Shown: in pieces, positions 6,726 through 15,600 of the stretch
Numbering within the stretch: position 1 is the first letter of the stretch
Layout of the letters: each line of letters starts with the position of its first letter
Source: an uncultured Collinsella sp.
GTDB taxonomy: Bacteria > Actinomycetota > Coriobacteriia > Coriobacteriales > Coriobacteriaceae
Length of the DNA: 20,992 nucleotides
Assembly (NCBI GenBank): GCA_900548365.1
Contig: URKM01000027.1
Location: 1 to 20,992, forward strand
Direction: 5' to 3'
Program-made: the position numbers and the translations under genes
Notes under the pieces: model-generated
Databases searched by the model: none
Told to the model about the DNA's origin: nothing
The model's input: only the letters and a program-made list of their open reading frames with translations

Positions 6726-7661
6726 ATGTTCGAATATAACTGCTCCCGTCGTCAGTTCCTCGGTTTCGCGGGCGGCCTCGCCGCCGTCGCCGGTCTCGGC
6801 CTCGCCGGTTGCGGTAACTCTGCAGCCCCCGCCGCCGGTTCCACCGAGGACGCCGCCGCTTCCGCCCTCACCGGCGAGGTGACCTACGACGGAGCATCCT
6901 CGTTCCAGGCGCTCGTCGAGGCCGCTGCCGAGAAGTTCATGGACGAGAACCCCGACGTCTCCGTCTCCGGCTCCGGTAACGGATCCGGCACCGGCCTGAC
7001 CGCCGTTGCTGCCGGTACCGTCACCATCGGCAACTCCGATGTGTTCGCCGAGGAGAAGCTCGAGGCCGCCGATGCCGAGAAGCTCGTCGACCATGAGGTC
7101 GCCGTCGTGGGCATGGGTCCGGTCGTCTCCAAGAACGTGACCGTCGACGACCTGACCCTCGAGCAGCTCAAGGGCATCTTCTCCGGTGCCATCACCAACT
7201 GGTCCGAGGTCGGTGGCGAGGACGCCAAGATCGTCGTCCTCAACCGCAAGGCCGGTTCCGGCACCCGCGCCACCTTCGAGTCCGCCGTCTTCGCCGGCGA
7301 GGAGAACACCTTCAAGGGCGATGCCGAGCTCGACAAGTCCGGTGACGTCCAGACCCAGATCGCCGCGACCGACAACGCGATCTCCTACCTCGACTTCTCC
7401 CACTTCGACGATTCGAAGTTCAACGCCATCAAGGTGGGCGGCGTCGAGCCCAAGAGCGAGAACGTGTACGATAACTCCTTCCCGATCTGGGCGACCGAGC
7501 ATATGTACTGCGCCAAGGACGCCGACGAGGCGACCAAGGCCTTCCTCGAGTTCATGCTGTCCGACGACGTCCAGGGCTCCCTCGTCGAGGAGCAGGGCTT
7601 CATCCCCGTTTCCGAGATGAAGGTCAAGAAGGACGCCTCCGGCAAGGTTTCCAACATCTAA
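6726..7661 (+). CDS. pstS: Phosphate ABC transporter substrate-binding lipoprotein PstS
   Basis: The 311-residue product captures phosphate outside the membrane and hands it to PstCA. The N-terminus is a twin-arginine-type lipoprotein signal: SRRQFLGFAGG (Arg8-Arg9), a hydrophobic stretch, and lipobox LAGC with Cys29 as the lipidated residue. A low-complexity Ala/Ser/Glu linker follows. Phosphate-binding loops are visible as TYDGASSFQ near residue 60, SGSGNGSGTG near 80 and the conserved RKAGSGTRATFE near 175, giving the periplasmic-binding type II fold. Length matches PstS of Gram-positive bacteria. The ATG at 6726 follows AAGGAGA (6716-6722). Strong C-ending codon bias suggests high expression. 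It is the first gene of pstSCAB, 41 bp before pstC, and likely phosphate-starvation induced. Confidence 0.96.
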   Translation: MFEYNCSRRQFLGFAGGLAAVAGLGLAGCGNSAAPAAGSTEDAAASALTGEVTYDGASSFQALVEAAAEKFMDENPDVSVSGSGNGSGTGLTAVAAGTVTIGNSDVFAEEKLEAADAEKLVDHEVAVVGMGPVVSKNVTVDDLTLEQLKGIFSGAITNWSEVGGEDAKIVVLNRKAGSGTRATFESAVFAGEENTFKGDAELDKSGDVQTQIAATDNAISYLDFSHFDDSKFNAIKVGGVEPKSENVYDNSFPIWATEHMYCAKDADEATKAFLEFMLSDDVQGSLVEEQGFIPVSEMKVKKDASGKVSNI

Positions 7662-7702
7662 CGAAGTAAATAAGTAGCCCTAAGGACTAGAAGGGGTGCG
7701 CT

Positions 7703-8611
7703 ATGGCTTCGCATCTGCCAAAGCGCGACCTTGAAAAGGTGGGCATGGGTGTCACGGGTGCGTGCGTCGCGCTCGTGACACTCGTCGTCTGCGCGCTGAT
7801 TTTCATGGTCGCTCAGAAAGGCCTGTCGTCGTTCTTCAAAGACGGCGTGAACGTGGTGGAGTTCTTCACCGGCACCACGTGGGACCTGCACAACGCCAAC
7901 GCGGAGGGCATGCCGTTCACCGGTGCGCTTCCGTTGATCGTGACGTCGTTCTCGGTGATGGTGCTCTCGACCGCCATCGCCCTTCCAATCGCCATCGGCT
8001 CTGCGATCTTCGCCGTCGAGATTCAGCCTAAATTCGGCCAGAAGGTCTTCCAACCGCTCATCGAGCTGCTCGTGGGTATTCCGTCGGTGGTCTTCGGCCT
8101 CATCGGCTTCTACGTGATCGTGGGCGCCATGAAGGCGATCTTCCATGTGCCCACGGGCCTGGGCATCCTGCCCGGCTCGCTGGTGCTCGCCATCATGATC
8201 CTGCCGACGATCACCACGTTGGCGATCGATGCGCTGCGCGCCGTGCCGGACGGCTACCGCCAGGGCTCGCTGGCGCTGGGGTACACGCGCTGGCAGACGA
8301 TCTGGCACGTGGTCCTGCGCAGCGCGCTGCCCTCGCTCATGACGGCCGTGATCTTGGGCATGACCCGTGCTTTCGGCGAGACGCTCGCCGTGCGCATGGT
8401 CATCGGCGGCATCGAGACCATGCCGAACGGCCTGCTCGATGCGGCGTCCACCATCACCACGACGCTTACCACCAGCATGGCGGTGTACGCCGACGGCTCC
8501 GTCCAGAACGACGTGCTGTGGTCGCTCGCCCTGCTCCTGATGGGCATGTCGCTCATCTTCATCCTCATCATCCATCTCATCGGCAGGAAGGGGGCGACCG
8601 AGCGTGCTTAG
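7703..8611 (+). CDS. pstC: Phosphate ABC transporter permease PstC
   Basis: The 302-residue membrane protein forms half of the phosphate channel. Six hydrophobic segments are visible at about 17-38, 70-95, 115-140, 150-170, 205-230 and 270-295. The EAA-type loop that touches the ATPase is the segment ALRAVPDGYRQGSLALGYTRW, followed by TRAFGETLAVRMVIGG, which is characteristic of PstC. The ATG at 7703 is preceded by AAGGGG (7691-7696) with 6-nt spacing. Its last 8 bases overlap the start of pstA, implying translational coupling. Confidence 0.95.
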   Translation: MASHLPKRDLEKVGMGVTGACVALVTLVVCALIFMVAQKGLSSFFKDGVNVVEFFTGTTWDLHNANAEGMPFTGALPLIVTSFSVMVLSTAIALPIAIGSAIFAVEIQPKFGQKVFQPLIELLVGIPSVVFGLIGFYVIVGAMKAIFHVPTGLGILPGSLVLAIMILPTITTLAIDALRAVPDGYRQGSLALGYTRWQTIWHVVLRSALPSLMTAVILGMTRAFGETLAVRMVIGGIETMPNGLLDAASTITTTLTTSMAVYADGSVQNDVLWSLALLLMGMSLIFILIIHLIGRKGATERA

Positions 8612-9593
8612 TACGGAAGCGAGCCTCTCGGCTCAAGAGCCGCTTCGACGGGAAGCGGACAGCGCGGACCAGCGCGAGGCCGAGGCCAAGCGCACGGCGC
8701 ATATCAAGCGCGCGAGCACCCAGGACCGTATCGCGACGTTCGTGCTCACCGCCATCGTGGCGCTCGTGATGCTCCTCGTGGTATCGATGGTCGCCTACAT
8801 CCTCTACCAGGGAATCGGGATGCTGTTCCGCCCCGGCTTCCTCACCGAGGCGTCGCGGGCCAACGGTACGCAGGGCGGCGTCGCCTACCAGCTGTTCGAC
8901 TCGTTCTACATGCTGTTCCTCACCCTGGTGATCTCGGTGCCCATCAGCCTGGGCGGCGCGGTGTTCTTGGTCGAGTACGCGCCGGACGGTCCTATCACCA
9001 GCATCGCGTCCACCGCGATCGAGACGCTGTCCTCGCTGCCCTCCATCGTCGTGGGCATGTTCGGCTTCCTGGTGTTCTCGGTCAACCTCGGGTGGAAGTA
9101 CTCGATCATCTCCGGCGCCGTCGCGCTGACGATGTTCAACATCCCAATTCTGGTACGCGTGATCCAGCAGGCGCTCGAAGACGTGCCGCAGTCGCAGCGC
9201 GATGCGTGCCTGGCTATGGGCCTCACGCGCTGGGAGGCGACGATCCACGTGCTGATCCCCGCGGCGATGCCCGCTATCGTGACCGGCATCGTGCTGTCCG
9301 CGGGCCGTGTGTTCGGCGAGGCGGCGGCGCTCCTGTTCACCTCGGGCATGTCCAGCCCCGTGCGCCTGAACTTCCTGTCCCTCAACTTCTCGAGCCCCAC
9401 GTGCGCGTGGAACGTGTTCCGCCCCGGCGAGTCGCTGGCCGTGCACATCTACAAGATCTACGGCGAGGGCAGTCCGCAGGCGCAGGAGATCGTATGGGGC
9501 ACCGCCGCGCTGCTGATGGTATGCGTGCTCATGTTCAACATCATCGCCCGCGTGGTGGGCAAAGTGCTTGCGAAGAGGATGACCGCCGAATGA
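8604..9593 (+). CDS. pstA: Phosphate ABC transporter permease PstA
   Basis: The 329-residue membrane protein is the second channel half and pairs with PstC. A charged cytoplasmic N-terminus of about 40 residues (rich in Arg, Glu and Ala) precedes six membrane segments, the first at about 44-68. The ATPase-contact loop is ALEDVPQSQRDACLAMGLTRW, and GRVFGEAAALLFTSG follows, as is typical of PstA. The start is GTG at 8604, inside the end of pstC (8-nt overlap), with AGGAAGGGGG (8585-8594) upstream. The stop TGA overlaps the ATG of pstB (ATGA arrangement). Confidence 0.95.
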   Translation: MLSTEASLSAQEPLRREADSADQREAEAKRTAHIKRASTQDRIATFVLTAIVALVMLLVVSMVAYILYQGIGMLFRPGFLTEASRANGTQGGVAYQLFDSFYMLFLTLVISVPISLGGAVFLVEYAPDGPITSIASTAIETLSSLPSIVVGMFGFLVFSVNLGWKYSIISGAVALTMFNIPILVRVIQQALEDVPQSQRDACLAMGLTRWEATIHVLIPAAMPAIVTGIVLSAGRVFGEAAALLFTSGMSSPVRLNFLSLNFSSPTCAWNVFRPGESLAVHIYKIYGEGSPQAQEIVWGTAALLMVCVLMFNIIARVVGKVLAKRMTAE

Positions 9594-10429
9594 GTAACGA
9601 TGTAACGAGCTTCATGGACAGCGTGGCCACGAGCGAGCGCACCGGCAAGGCCTCGCGCGGGCGCGCCACCGCGGGCGAGACGGTGATCGCGGCGAACGAC
9701 GTGAACGTCTACTACGGCGAGCACCATGCGCTGCACGGGACCACGCTCGATTTCCATAAGGGCGAGATCACCGCGCTCATCGGACCGTCCGGCTGCGGTA
9801 AGTCCACCTTCCTGCGCAGCCTGAACCTGATGAACCGCGAGATCCGCGGCTGCCGCGTGACCGGCGAGATCATGTACCAGGGACGCGACATCAACACGCC
9901 GAAGGAGAACCTCTACGAGCTGCGCCGCTCTATCGGCATGGTGTTCCAGCAGCCCAACCCGTTCCGCAAGTCGATTTACGAGAACATCGTGTTCGCCCCG
10001 AAGCGCCACGGCGTGACGGGCAAGGCCGAGCTCGACCGGCTGGTGGAGGAGAGCCTGCGCGGCGCCGCCCTGTGGGATGAGGTGAAGGATAAGCTCGACA
10101 AGAGCGCCTTCGCGCTGTCCGGCGGCCAGCAGCAGCGCCTGTGCATCGCGCGCACGCTGGCGCTCAAGCCCGACGTCATCCTGTTCGACGAGCCGTGCTC
10201 CGCGCTCGACCCCATCTCGACGCTGGCGATCGAGGACCTGATGAACACGCTGGCCGAGGAGCGCGCGATCATCATCGTCACGCACAACATGGAGCAGGCA
10301 TCGCGCGTATCCAACCGGACTGCTTTCTTTTACATGGGCGATATGGTTGAGTACGGCGAAACCGAGCAGATCTTCACCCGTCCGCGCGACCAGCGCTTGA
10401 ACGACTACCTCACCGGAGCGTTCTCCTAG
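9590..10429 (+). CDS. pstB: Phosphate ABC transporter ATP-binding protein PstB
   Basis: The 279-residue ATPase powers PstCA. Walker A is GPSGCGKS (65-72), Q-loop GMVFQQPNPF, ABC signature LSGGQQQRL, Walker B VILFDEPCSALDP, and H-loop IIVTHNMEQA. The FQQPNPFRKSIYENI segment is diagnostic for PstB. The ATG at 9590 overlaps the pstA stop by 3 nt; a longer open frame upstream lies inside pstA and is not coding. An N-terminal extension of about 30 polar residues precedes the ATPase core. The usual next gene, phoU, is not here: three hairpins follow directly. Confidence 0.96.
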   Translation: MSNDVTSFMDSVATSERTGKASRGRATAGETVIAANDVNVYYGEHHALHGTTLDFHKGEITALIGPSGCGKSTFLRSLNLMNREIRGCRVTGEIMYQGRDINTPKENLYELRRSIGMVFQQPNPFRKSIYENIVFAPKRHGVTGKAELDRLVEESLRGAALWDEVKDKLDKSAFALSGGQQQRLCIARTLALKPDVILFDEPCSALDPISTLAIEDLMNTLAEERAIIIVTHNMEQASRVSNRTAFFYMGDMVEYGETEQIFTRPRDQRLNDYLTGAFS

Positions 10430-10449
10430 TCCGGAACGCTCCCATAGCC

Positions 10450-10488
10450 CAATGCGAGGCGCCTGCGTCCAACGCGCGCCTCGCATTG
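10450..10488 (+). terminator. Hairpin 1 after pstB
   Basis: Perfect 13-bp arms CAATGCGAGGCGC (10450-10462) and GCGCCTCGCATTG (10476-10488) lie 20 nt after the pstB stop. The 13-nt loop can form a further GCGT/ACGC stem. No U-tract follows. Confidence 0.6.
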
Positions 10489-10496
10489 CGGATTCC

Positions 10497-10537
10497 TCAT
10501 GCACGGCATCCCGGGATTGGCGGGATGCCGTGCATGA
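10497..10537 (+). terminator. Hairpin 2 after pstB (17-bp perfect stem)
   Basis: Arms at 10497-10513 (TCATGCACGGCATCCCG) and 10521-10537 are exact reverse complements with a 7-nt loop GGATTGG. It follows 8 nt after hairpin 1 and probably reinforces termination of the pst transcript. Confidence 0.6.
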
Positions 10538-10543
10538 TTCATG

Positions 10544-10575
10544 CCGGGACGGGCGGGTAAAGAACCCCGTCCCGG
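10544..10575. terminator. Hairpin 3 between pstB and the ABC-F gene
   Basis: Perfect 10-bp arms CCGGGACGGG (10544-10553) and CCCGTCCCGG (10566-10575) with a 12-nt loop end just before the extended -10 of the next gene. It could be a terminator or a regulatory stem upstream of that promoter. Confidence 0.4.
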
Positions 10576-10586
10576 ATGGGTGCGCG

Positions 10587-10595
10587 TGCTACGAT
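10587..10595 (+). promoter_or_regulatory. Extended -10 promoter of the ABC-F gene
   Basis: TG (10587-10588) one base before TACGAT (10590-10595) makes an extended -10 element. The -35 position falls inside hairpin 3 and is poor. The predicted start near 10602 leaves a leader of about 33 nt. Confidence 0.45.
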
Positions 10596-10634
10596 GGGAT
10601 GCTGTGAGATACGAACGTGGCAAGGAGCGCGTAC

Positions 10635-12473
10635 ATGGCAATTCTGCTAGGCTGCGATTCCGTGGGGCTCGAGTTTCCCACGAAGCACATCTTCGATTCG
10701 GTGACGCTCGGGGTGAACGAGGGCGATCGCATCGGCATCGTGGGCAAGAACGGCGATGGCAAGTCGACGCTGCTGTCCGTGCTCTCCGGCGCCGTCGAGC
10801 CCGATTGCGGGCGCGTGACCCATCGACGCGATGTAACCGTGGGGGTCTTGGGCCAGCGCGATGCGCTCGACGATTCCGACACGGTCCACCGCGCGGTGGT
10901 GGGCGACGCGCCCGAGTACGAATGGGCGGCGTCCCCGCGCGTGCGCCAGGTGCTCGACGGCCTCATCGCCGACGTGCCCTGGGAAGGCATGGTGGGGGAG
11001 CTGTCGGGCGGCCAGCGCCGTCGCGTCGACCTCGCGCGCCTGCTCATCGGGGACTTCGACGTGCTCATGCTCGACGAGCCCACGAACCATCTCGATATGC
11101 GCACCATCAGCTGGCTGGCTGCACACCTCAAGGAGCGCTGGAACGCGAGCGCGGGCGCGCTGCTGGTGGTGACGCACGACCGCTGGTTCCTCGACGAGGT
11201 GTGTACCTCGATGTGGGAGGTGCACGACGGGCGCGTGGATCCGTTCGAGGGCGGCTACTCCGCCTATATCCTGCAGCGGGTCGAGCGCGACCGCATGGCC
11301 GCCGTGACCGAGGAGCGACGGCGCAATATGGCGCGCAAGGAGCTTGCCTGGCTTTCCCGCGGCGCGCAGGCGCGCAGCACGAAGCCGAAGTTCCGCGTCG
11401 AGGCCGCGCGCGAGCTCATCGCCGACGTTCCGCCCGTGCGCGACGAGCTCGAGCTCAAGCGCTTGGCGGTGAGCCGCCTGGGCAAGCAGGTCATCGACGT
11501 GGTCGACGTGGACGCCGGGTATGCAGGGGAGGGCGAGGCCGCGTCGAGGCCCGTGCTCTCGGATGTGACCTGGCTGATCGGCGCGGGCGACCGCTACGGC
11601 CTGCTGGGCGAAAACGGCGCCGGCAAGTCGACGCTGCTCAAGGTGATCCAAGGCAAGATCGCGCCCGCGCGCGGGCGCGTGAAGATCGGCGCCACGGTGA
11701 AGTTCGGCGTGCTGTCCCAGCAGCTCGACGAGCTCGCCCCGCATATGAACGAGACCATCCGCGAGGTCTTGAAGACCTGCAAGCACCATTACATCATCGA
11801 TGGCAAGGAGACGAGTCCCGAAAAGCTCTGCGAGCGCCTCGGCTTCACCACGCAACAGATGTGGAGCCGCATCTGCGACCTGTCCGGCGGCCAGCGCCGT
11901 CGGCTCTCGCTGCTGCTTACGATCCTCTCCGAGCCCAACGTGCTCATCCTCGACGAGCCCGGCAACGATCTCGATACCGATATGCTCGCCATCGTGGAGG
12001 ACCTGCTCGACGGCTGGCCGGGCACGCTCATCCTCGTGACGCACGACCGCTACCTTATGGAACGCGTCACCGACCAGCAGTGGGCGATCATCGACGGCAC
12101 GTTCCGCCATGTTCCCGGTGGCGTCGACCAGTATCTGCAGCTCGTCGCCCGTAACGAGGCAGGGAAGGCGGCCCGTCCGCAGGCGCCCGGCTTCGACGCG
12201 CCGTCGCCGTCCGATCCTTCCGCGGCGGAGAAGCGGGAGACGGGCATGTCCAACGCCGAACGCCAGAAGCTTAAGAAGGAGGTCGCCTCGCTCGAGCGCA
12301 AGATGGGGACGAGGCGTTCCAAGATCGAGCAGCTCGAGCAGGGGATGTTCGACATAGATCCCACCGATTTCGCCGCGCTCTCGGGGCAGCAGGATGCCAT
12401 CGCCGCCGCCCGCGAAGAGCTCGATGAGCTCGAGATGGCATGGCTCGAGGCGAGCGAGCGGCTTGAGGGATAG
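10635..12473 (+). CDS. uup: ABC-F family ATPase, Uup-like
   Basis: The 612-residue soluble protein has two ABC ATPase domains and no membrane segments. Domain 1: Walker A GKNGDGKS (37-44), signature LSGGQRRRVDLARLL, Walker B DVLMLDEPTNHLD. Domain 2: Walker A GENGAGKS (325-332), signature LSGGQRRRLSLL, Walker B NVLILDEPGNDLD. The inter-domain linker contains KELAWLSRGAQARSTKPKFR, and the last 80 or so residues form a charged coiled coil (SNAERQKLKKEVASLERKMG onward). Both are marks of the Uup branch, which is linked to ribosome function and to binding branched DNA, rather than drug-resistance ABC-F proteins. The second Walker B has Gly where DEPTNDLD is usual. The ATG at 10635 follows AAGGAG (10622-10627) by 7 nt. 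Its role as a translation factor is inferred from family. Confidence 0.88.
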   Translation: MAILLGCDSVGLEFPTKHIFDSVTLGVNEGDRIGIVGKNGDGKSTLLSVLSGAVEPDCGRVTHRRDVTVGVLGQRDALDDSDTVHRAVVGDAPEYEWAASPRVRQVLDGLIADVPWEGMVGELSGGQRRRVDLARLLIGDFDVLMLDEPTNHLDMRTISWLAAHLKERWNASAGALLVVTHDRWFLDEVCTSMWEVHDGRVDPFEGGYSAYILQRVERDRMAAVTEERRRNMARKELAWLSRGAQARSTKPKFRVEAARELIADVPPVRDELELKRLAVSRLGKQVIDVVDVDAGYAGEGEAASRPVLSDVTWLIGAGDRYGLLGENGAGKSTLLKVIQGKIAPARGRVKIGATVKFGVLSQQLDELAPHMNETIREVLKTCKHHYIIDGKETSPEKLCERLGFTTQQMWSRICDLSGGQRRRLSLLLTILSEPNVLILDEPGNDLDTDMLAIVEDLLDGWPGTLILVTHDRYLMERVTDQQWAIIDGTFRHVPGGVDQYLQLVARNEAGKAARPQAPGFDAPSPSDPSAAEKRETGMSNAERQKLKKEVASLERKMGTRRSKIEQLEQGMFDIDPTDFAALSGQQDAIAAAREELDELEMAWLEASERLEG

Positions 12474-12527
12474 CTCCTCGCGCGAAACGAGTATAGATGC
12501 GCTGCGTACGGGAAATATGGGTACCAG

Positions 12528-12589
12528 TGCTAGAGATGAAAACCCGCCGTCGTGCAGCTCTCTGCGCGGCGGCGCCCCGTATAGGGCGC
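12528..12589 (+). promoter_or_regulatory. Extended -10 and hairpins upstream of the fused ABC transporter
   Basis: TGCTAGAGA (12528-12536) is a possible extended -10 without a good -35. The leader that follows can form an imperfect stem, CCGCCG...CGGCGG (about 12545-12573), and a perfect 6-bp stem, GCGCCC/GGGCGC with loop CGTATA (12572-12589), which ends 5 nt before the ribosome site AGAGGG (12595-12600). The stems may also serve as a terminator for the ABC-F gene. Confidence 0.35.
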
Positions 12590-12606
12590 GGTGAAGAGGG
12601 ACGAGT

Positions 12607-15600
12607 ATGATCGAGATTCGCGATATCACAAAGACGTATACGACGGGTGGCCTGGTCCAGCGCGCGCTGGACGGCGTCTCGGTGACGTTTCGCGAGAACG
12701 AGTTCGTGGCGGTGCTGGGGCCCTCGGGCTCGGGCAAGACCACGTTCCTCAACATCCTGGGCGGCTTCGACCATGCGGACTCGGGCGACATCGTGGTGAA
12801 CGGCATCTCGACGCGCGATTACGGCGATGCCGAATGGGACACCTACCGCAACCACCGCGTGGGCTTCATCTTCCAGAGCTACAACCTCATTCCGCACCAG
12901 ACGGTGCTCGCCAACGTAGAGCTCGCCCTCACGCTGGCGGGCGTGGACCGCGCCGAGCGCACCCGCCGCGCGACCGGCGCCCTCGAGCGCGTGGGGCTGG
13001 GCGCGCACGTGAACAAGCGCCCCTCGCAGCTCTCCGGCGGCCAGATGCAGCGCGTGGCCATCGCCCGTGCCTTGGTGAACGACCCCGAGATCGTGCTGGC
13101 CGACGAGCCCACCGGCGCCCTCGACACCGAGACGGGCATCCAGGTAATGGACCTGCTCGCCGAGGTCGCGCGCGAGCGGCTCGTGATCATGGTCACGCAC
13201 AACCCCCAGCTCGCCGAGGACTACGCCACGCGCATCGTGCGGATCCAGGACGGCCATGTGGTCGGCGACAGCAATCCGGTGACGGCCGGCGAGCTCGCCG
13301 CCGCGCGCGCCGCCCGGATCGCACGACCCGACGAGGGCCCGGCGCACCGCTCCTCGATGGGACTGCTCACCGCGCTGTCCCTGTCGTTCAACAACCTCAT
13401 GACCAAGAAGGGCCGCACCATCATGACGGCCTTCGCGGGGTCCATCGGCATCATCGGCATCGCGGCGATTCTGGCGCTGTCCAACGGCGTGAACGGCTAC
13501 ATCGCGAAGGTCGAGCAGGACACGCTGTCCAGCTATCCGCTCACCATCGCGCGCCAGAGCTATGACCTCACGAGCATGATGACGGGCGATGCCGGCGCGG
13601 ACGGCACGGGGGATGACGGCGATTCGAACGCATCCGTTGCCGACGGCGACGCGGTGCGGGGCGAGGGCGGGGAGAAGTCCGAGAAGGTGGACCTGAAGAA
13701 GCCCATTCCGGTGTTCACGATGCTCTCGGACATGTTCGCGAGCGTGAAGTCCAACGACATGGCGAGCTTCAAGGCGTTTCTCGACGAGGATGCCAGGGAG
13801 CTCGACGGCGAGGTCTCCGCTATCCAATACGACTACGGCATCACGCCGCTCGTGTACCGCTTGAATACCGTGGACGGACCGGTTCGCCTCTCGCCCAACG
13901 CAATGTCGACCGCCATGTCCGGCGGCGCTTCGAGCGGGGCCATGGCGGGGACCATGATGGGTGGCACCACGGCGTTCAACGAGATGATCGACAACCCCGA
14001 GTTACTCGACGAACAGTACGACGTCGTGGCGGGCCGTTGGGCCGAGGCGGCGGATGAATGCGTGCTCGTGCTCTCCGCACGCGGGAAGATCTCCGATTTC
14101 ACCCTCTACAGCATCGGTGCGCTCGATCCCGCGGAGCTGAACCGCATGGTGGACAGCACCATGAGCGGGTCCGGCGAGATCGACGTGCCTGTGGTCAAGG
14201 CCGATTTCACCTACGACGACGCGCTGGGCACGAACTTCAAGGTCCTGAGCCCGTCGGACTCCTATCGCAGGAACGCCGAGACCGGCGGCTGGACCGATAT
14301 GTCCGACGACGCCGCGTTCATGGCGCAGCAGGTCGCGAACGGTCTGGACCTCAAGGTGGTGGGCGTGGTGCAGCCGAGCCCCACGGCGAAGTCCGCCGCG
14401 CTCTCGCAGGGCATCGCCTACACGCACGGGCTCACCGAGGAGCTCATGGCGCGCGCCGCGAACTCCGAGATCGTGCGCCAGCAGCTCGCCGATCCAGAGG
14501 TCGACGTCTTCACCGGCAAACCTTTCGCTATCCTGCAGGAGGAGGCGAAGCAGGGCGTCGATCTGGCGAGCCTCTTCACGGTGGATGAATCCGGCCTGCG
14601 CAGCGCCTTCAAGGTCGATGCATCGAAGCTGGCGGCGGGCCTCGACCTATCGGGCTTCAACCTGGCAGGCGTCGACCTGGGCGGTATCGACATCGATGTC
14701 TCCGGCGCCCTGGGGTCGATCGACCTGTCCTCCGTTCTCGCCGGCGCCCCGATGCCCGATCTCGAGGGGATCCTAGGCGATTTGCAGGACGACCCGTTGC
14801 TCGACAAGACCCAGCTCGAGCAGGCGGTGGACCTTTCGGGCCAGTTCGTCCAGCGGTTCCTGGCGGCATGGCTGCCCGCGTATGGCGAGGGGCTTCGCCC
14901 CACCGACCCCGATTTCGGCAAGAAGCTGGTGGAGCAGTTCGCCGCGTATGCGACGAGCGATGCGCCGGAGGGCGGCGCCGCGCTGCTCGAGCAGGTGGGC
15001 GAGGTTGCGGGCAAGCCCGTGTCGGAGCGTCTGGAGCAGCTCGTGCGCGCCTACGTGGAGAGCGACCTCGCTCCCTATATGGCGACGGCGCTTCAAGGCG
15101 TGGCCGAGCAGGTGGGCGCGCAGCTTTCCGCGGCTATCGGCGCCCAGCTCCAAGAGGGGCTCGGGCGCGCAATGGCGGCCATGGCCCCGCAGTTCGCCCA
15201 GCGCCTCGCTGCGAATATGCAGAGCGCGTTCTCGGTGGACGGCGCCGCGTTCGCGAACGCGATCCATTTCAACATGGATGCCGAGGACCTGGCGTCGCTC
15301 ATGGCGAGCTACGCCAACGCGGGCAAGCTGACGTATGCGAACAACCTGTCGACGCTCGGCTACGCCGATCCGTCCGATCCGCAGGCGGTGAGCATCTATC
15401 CGGTTGATTTCCAGGCGAAGGACGCGGTGCTTTCCGCGATCGACCGCTACAACCAGGAGATGCGCGACTCCGGGCAGGAGGATAAGACAATCGTCTACAC
15501 CGACTACATGGGCGTACTCATGGGCAGCGTGACGAGCATCGTCAACATGATCTCGCTCGTGCTCATCGCCTTCGTGAGCATTTCGCTCGTGGTGAGCTCG

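Noticed and set aside
10647..12806. A 719-codon open frame antisense to the ABC-F gene
   Set aside because: It mirrors the codon periodicity of the real gene, as is common in GC-rich DNA. The encoded sequence is low-complexity and His/Arg/Ala-rich with no recognisable domain, while the sense strand encodes a complete ABC-F protein.
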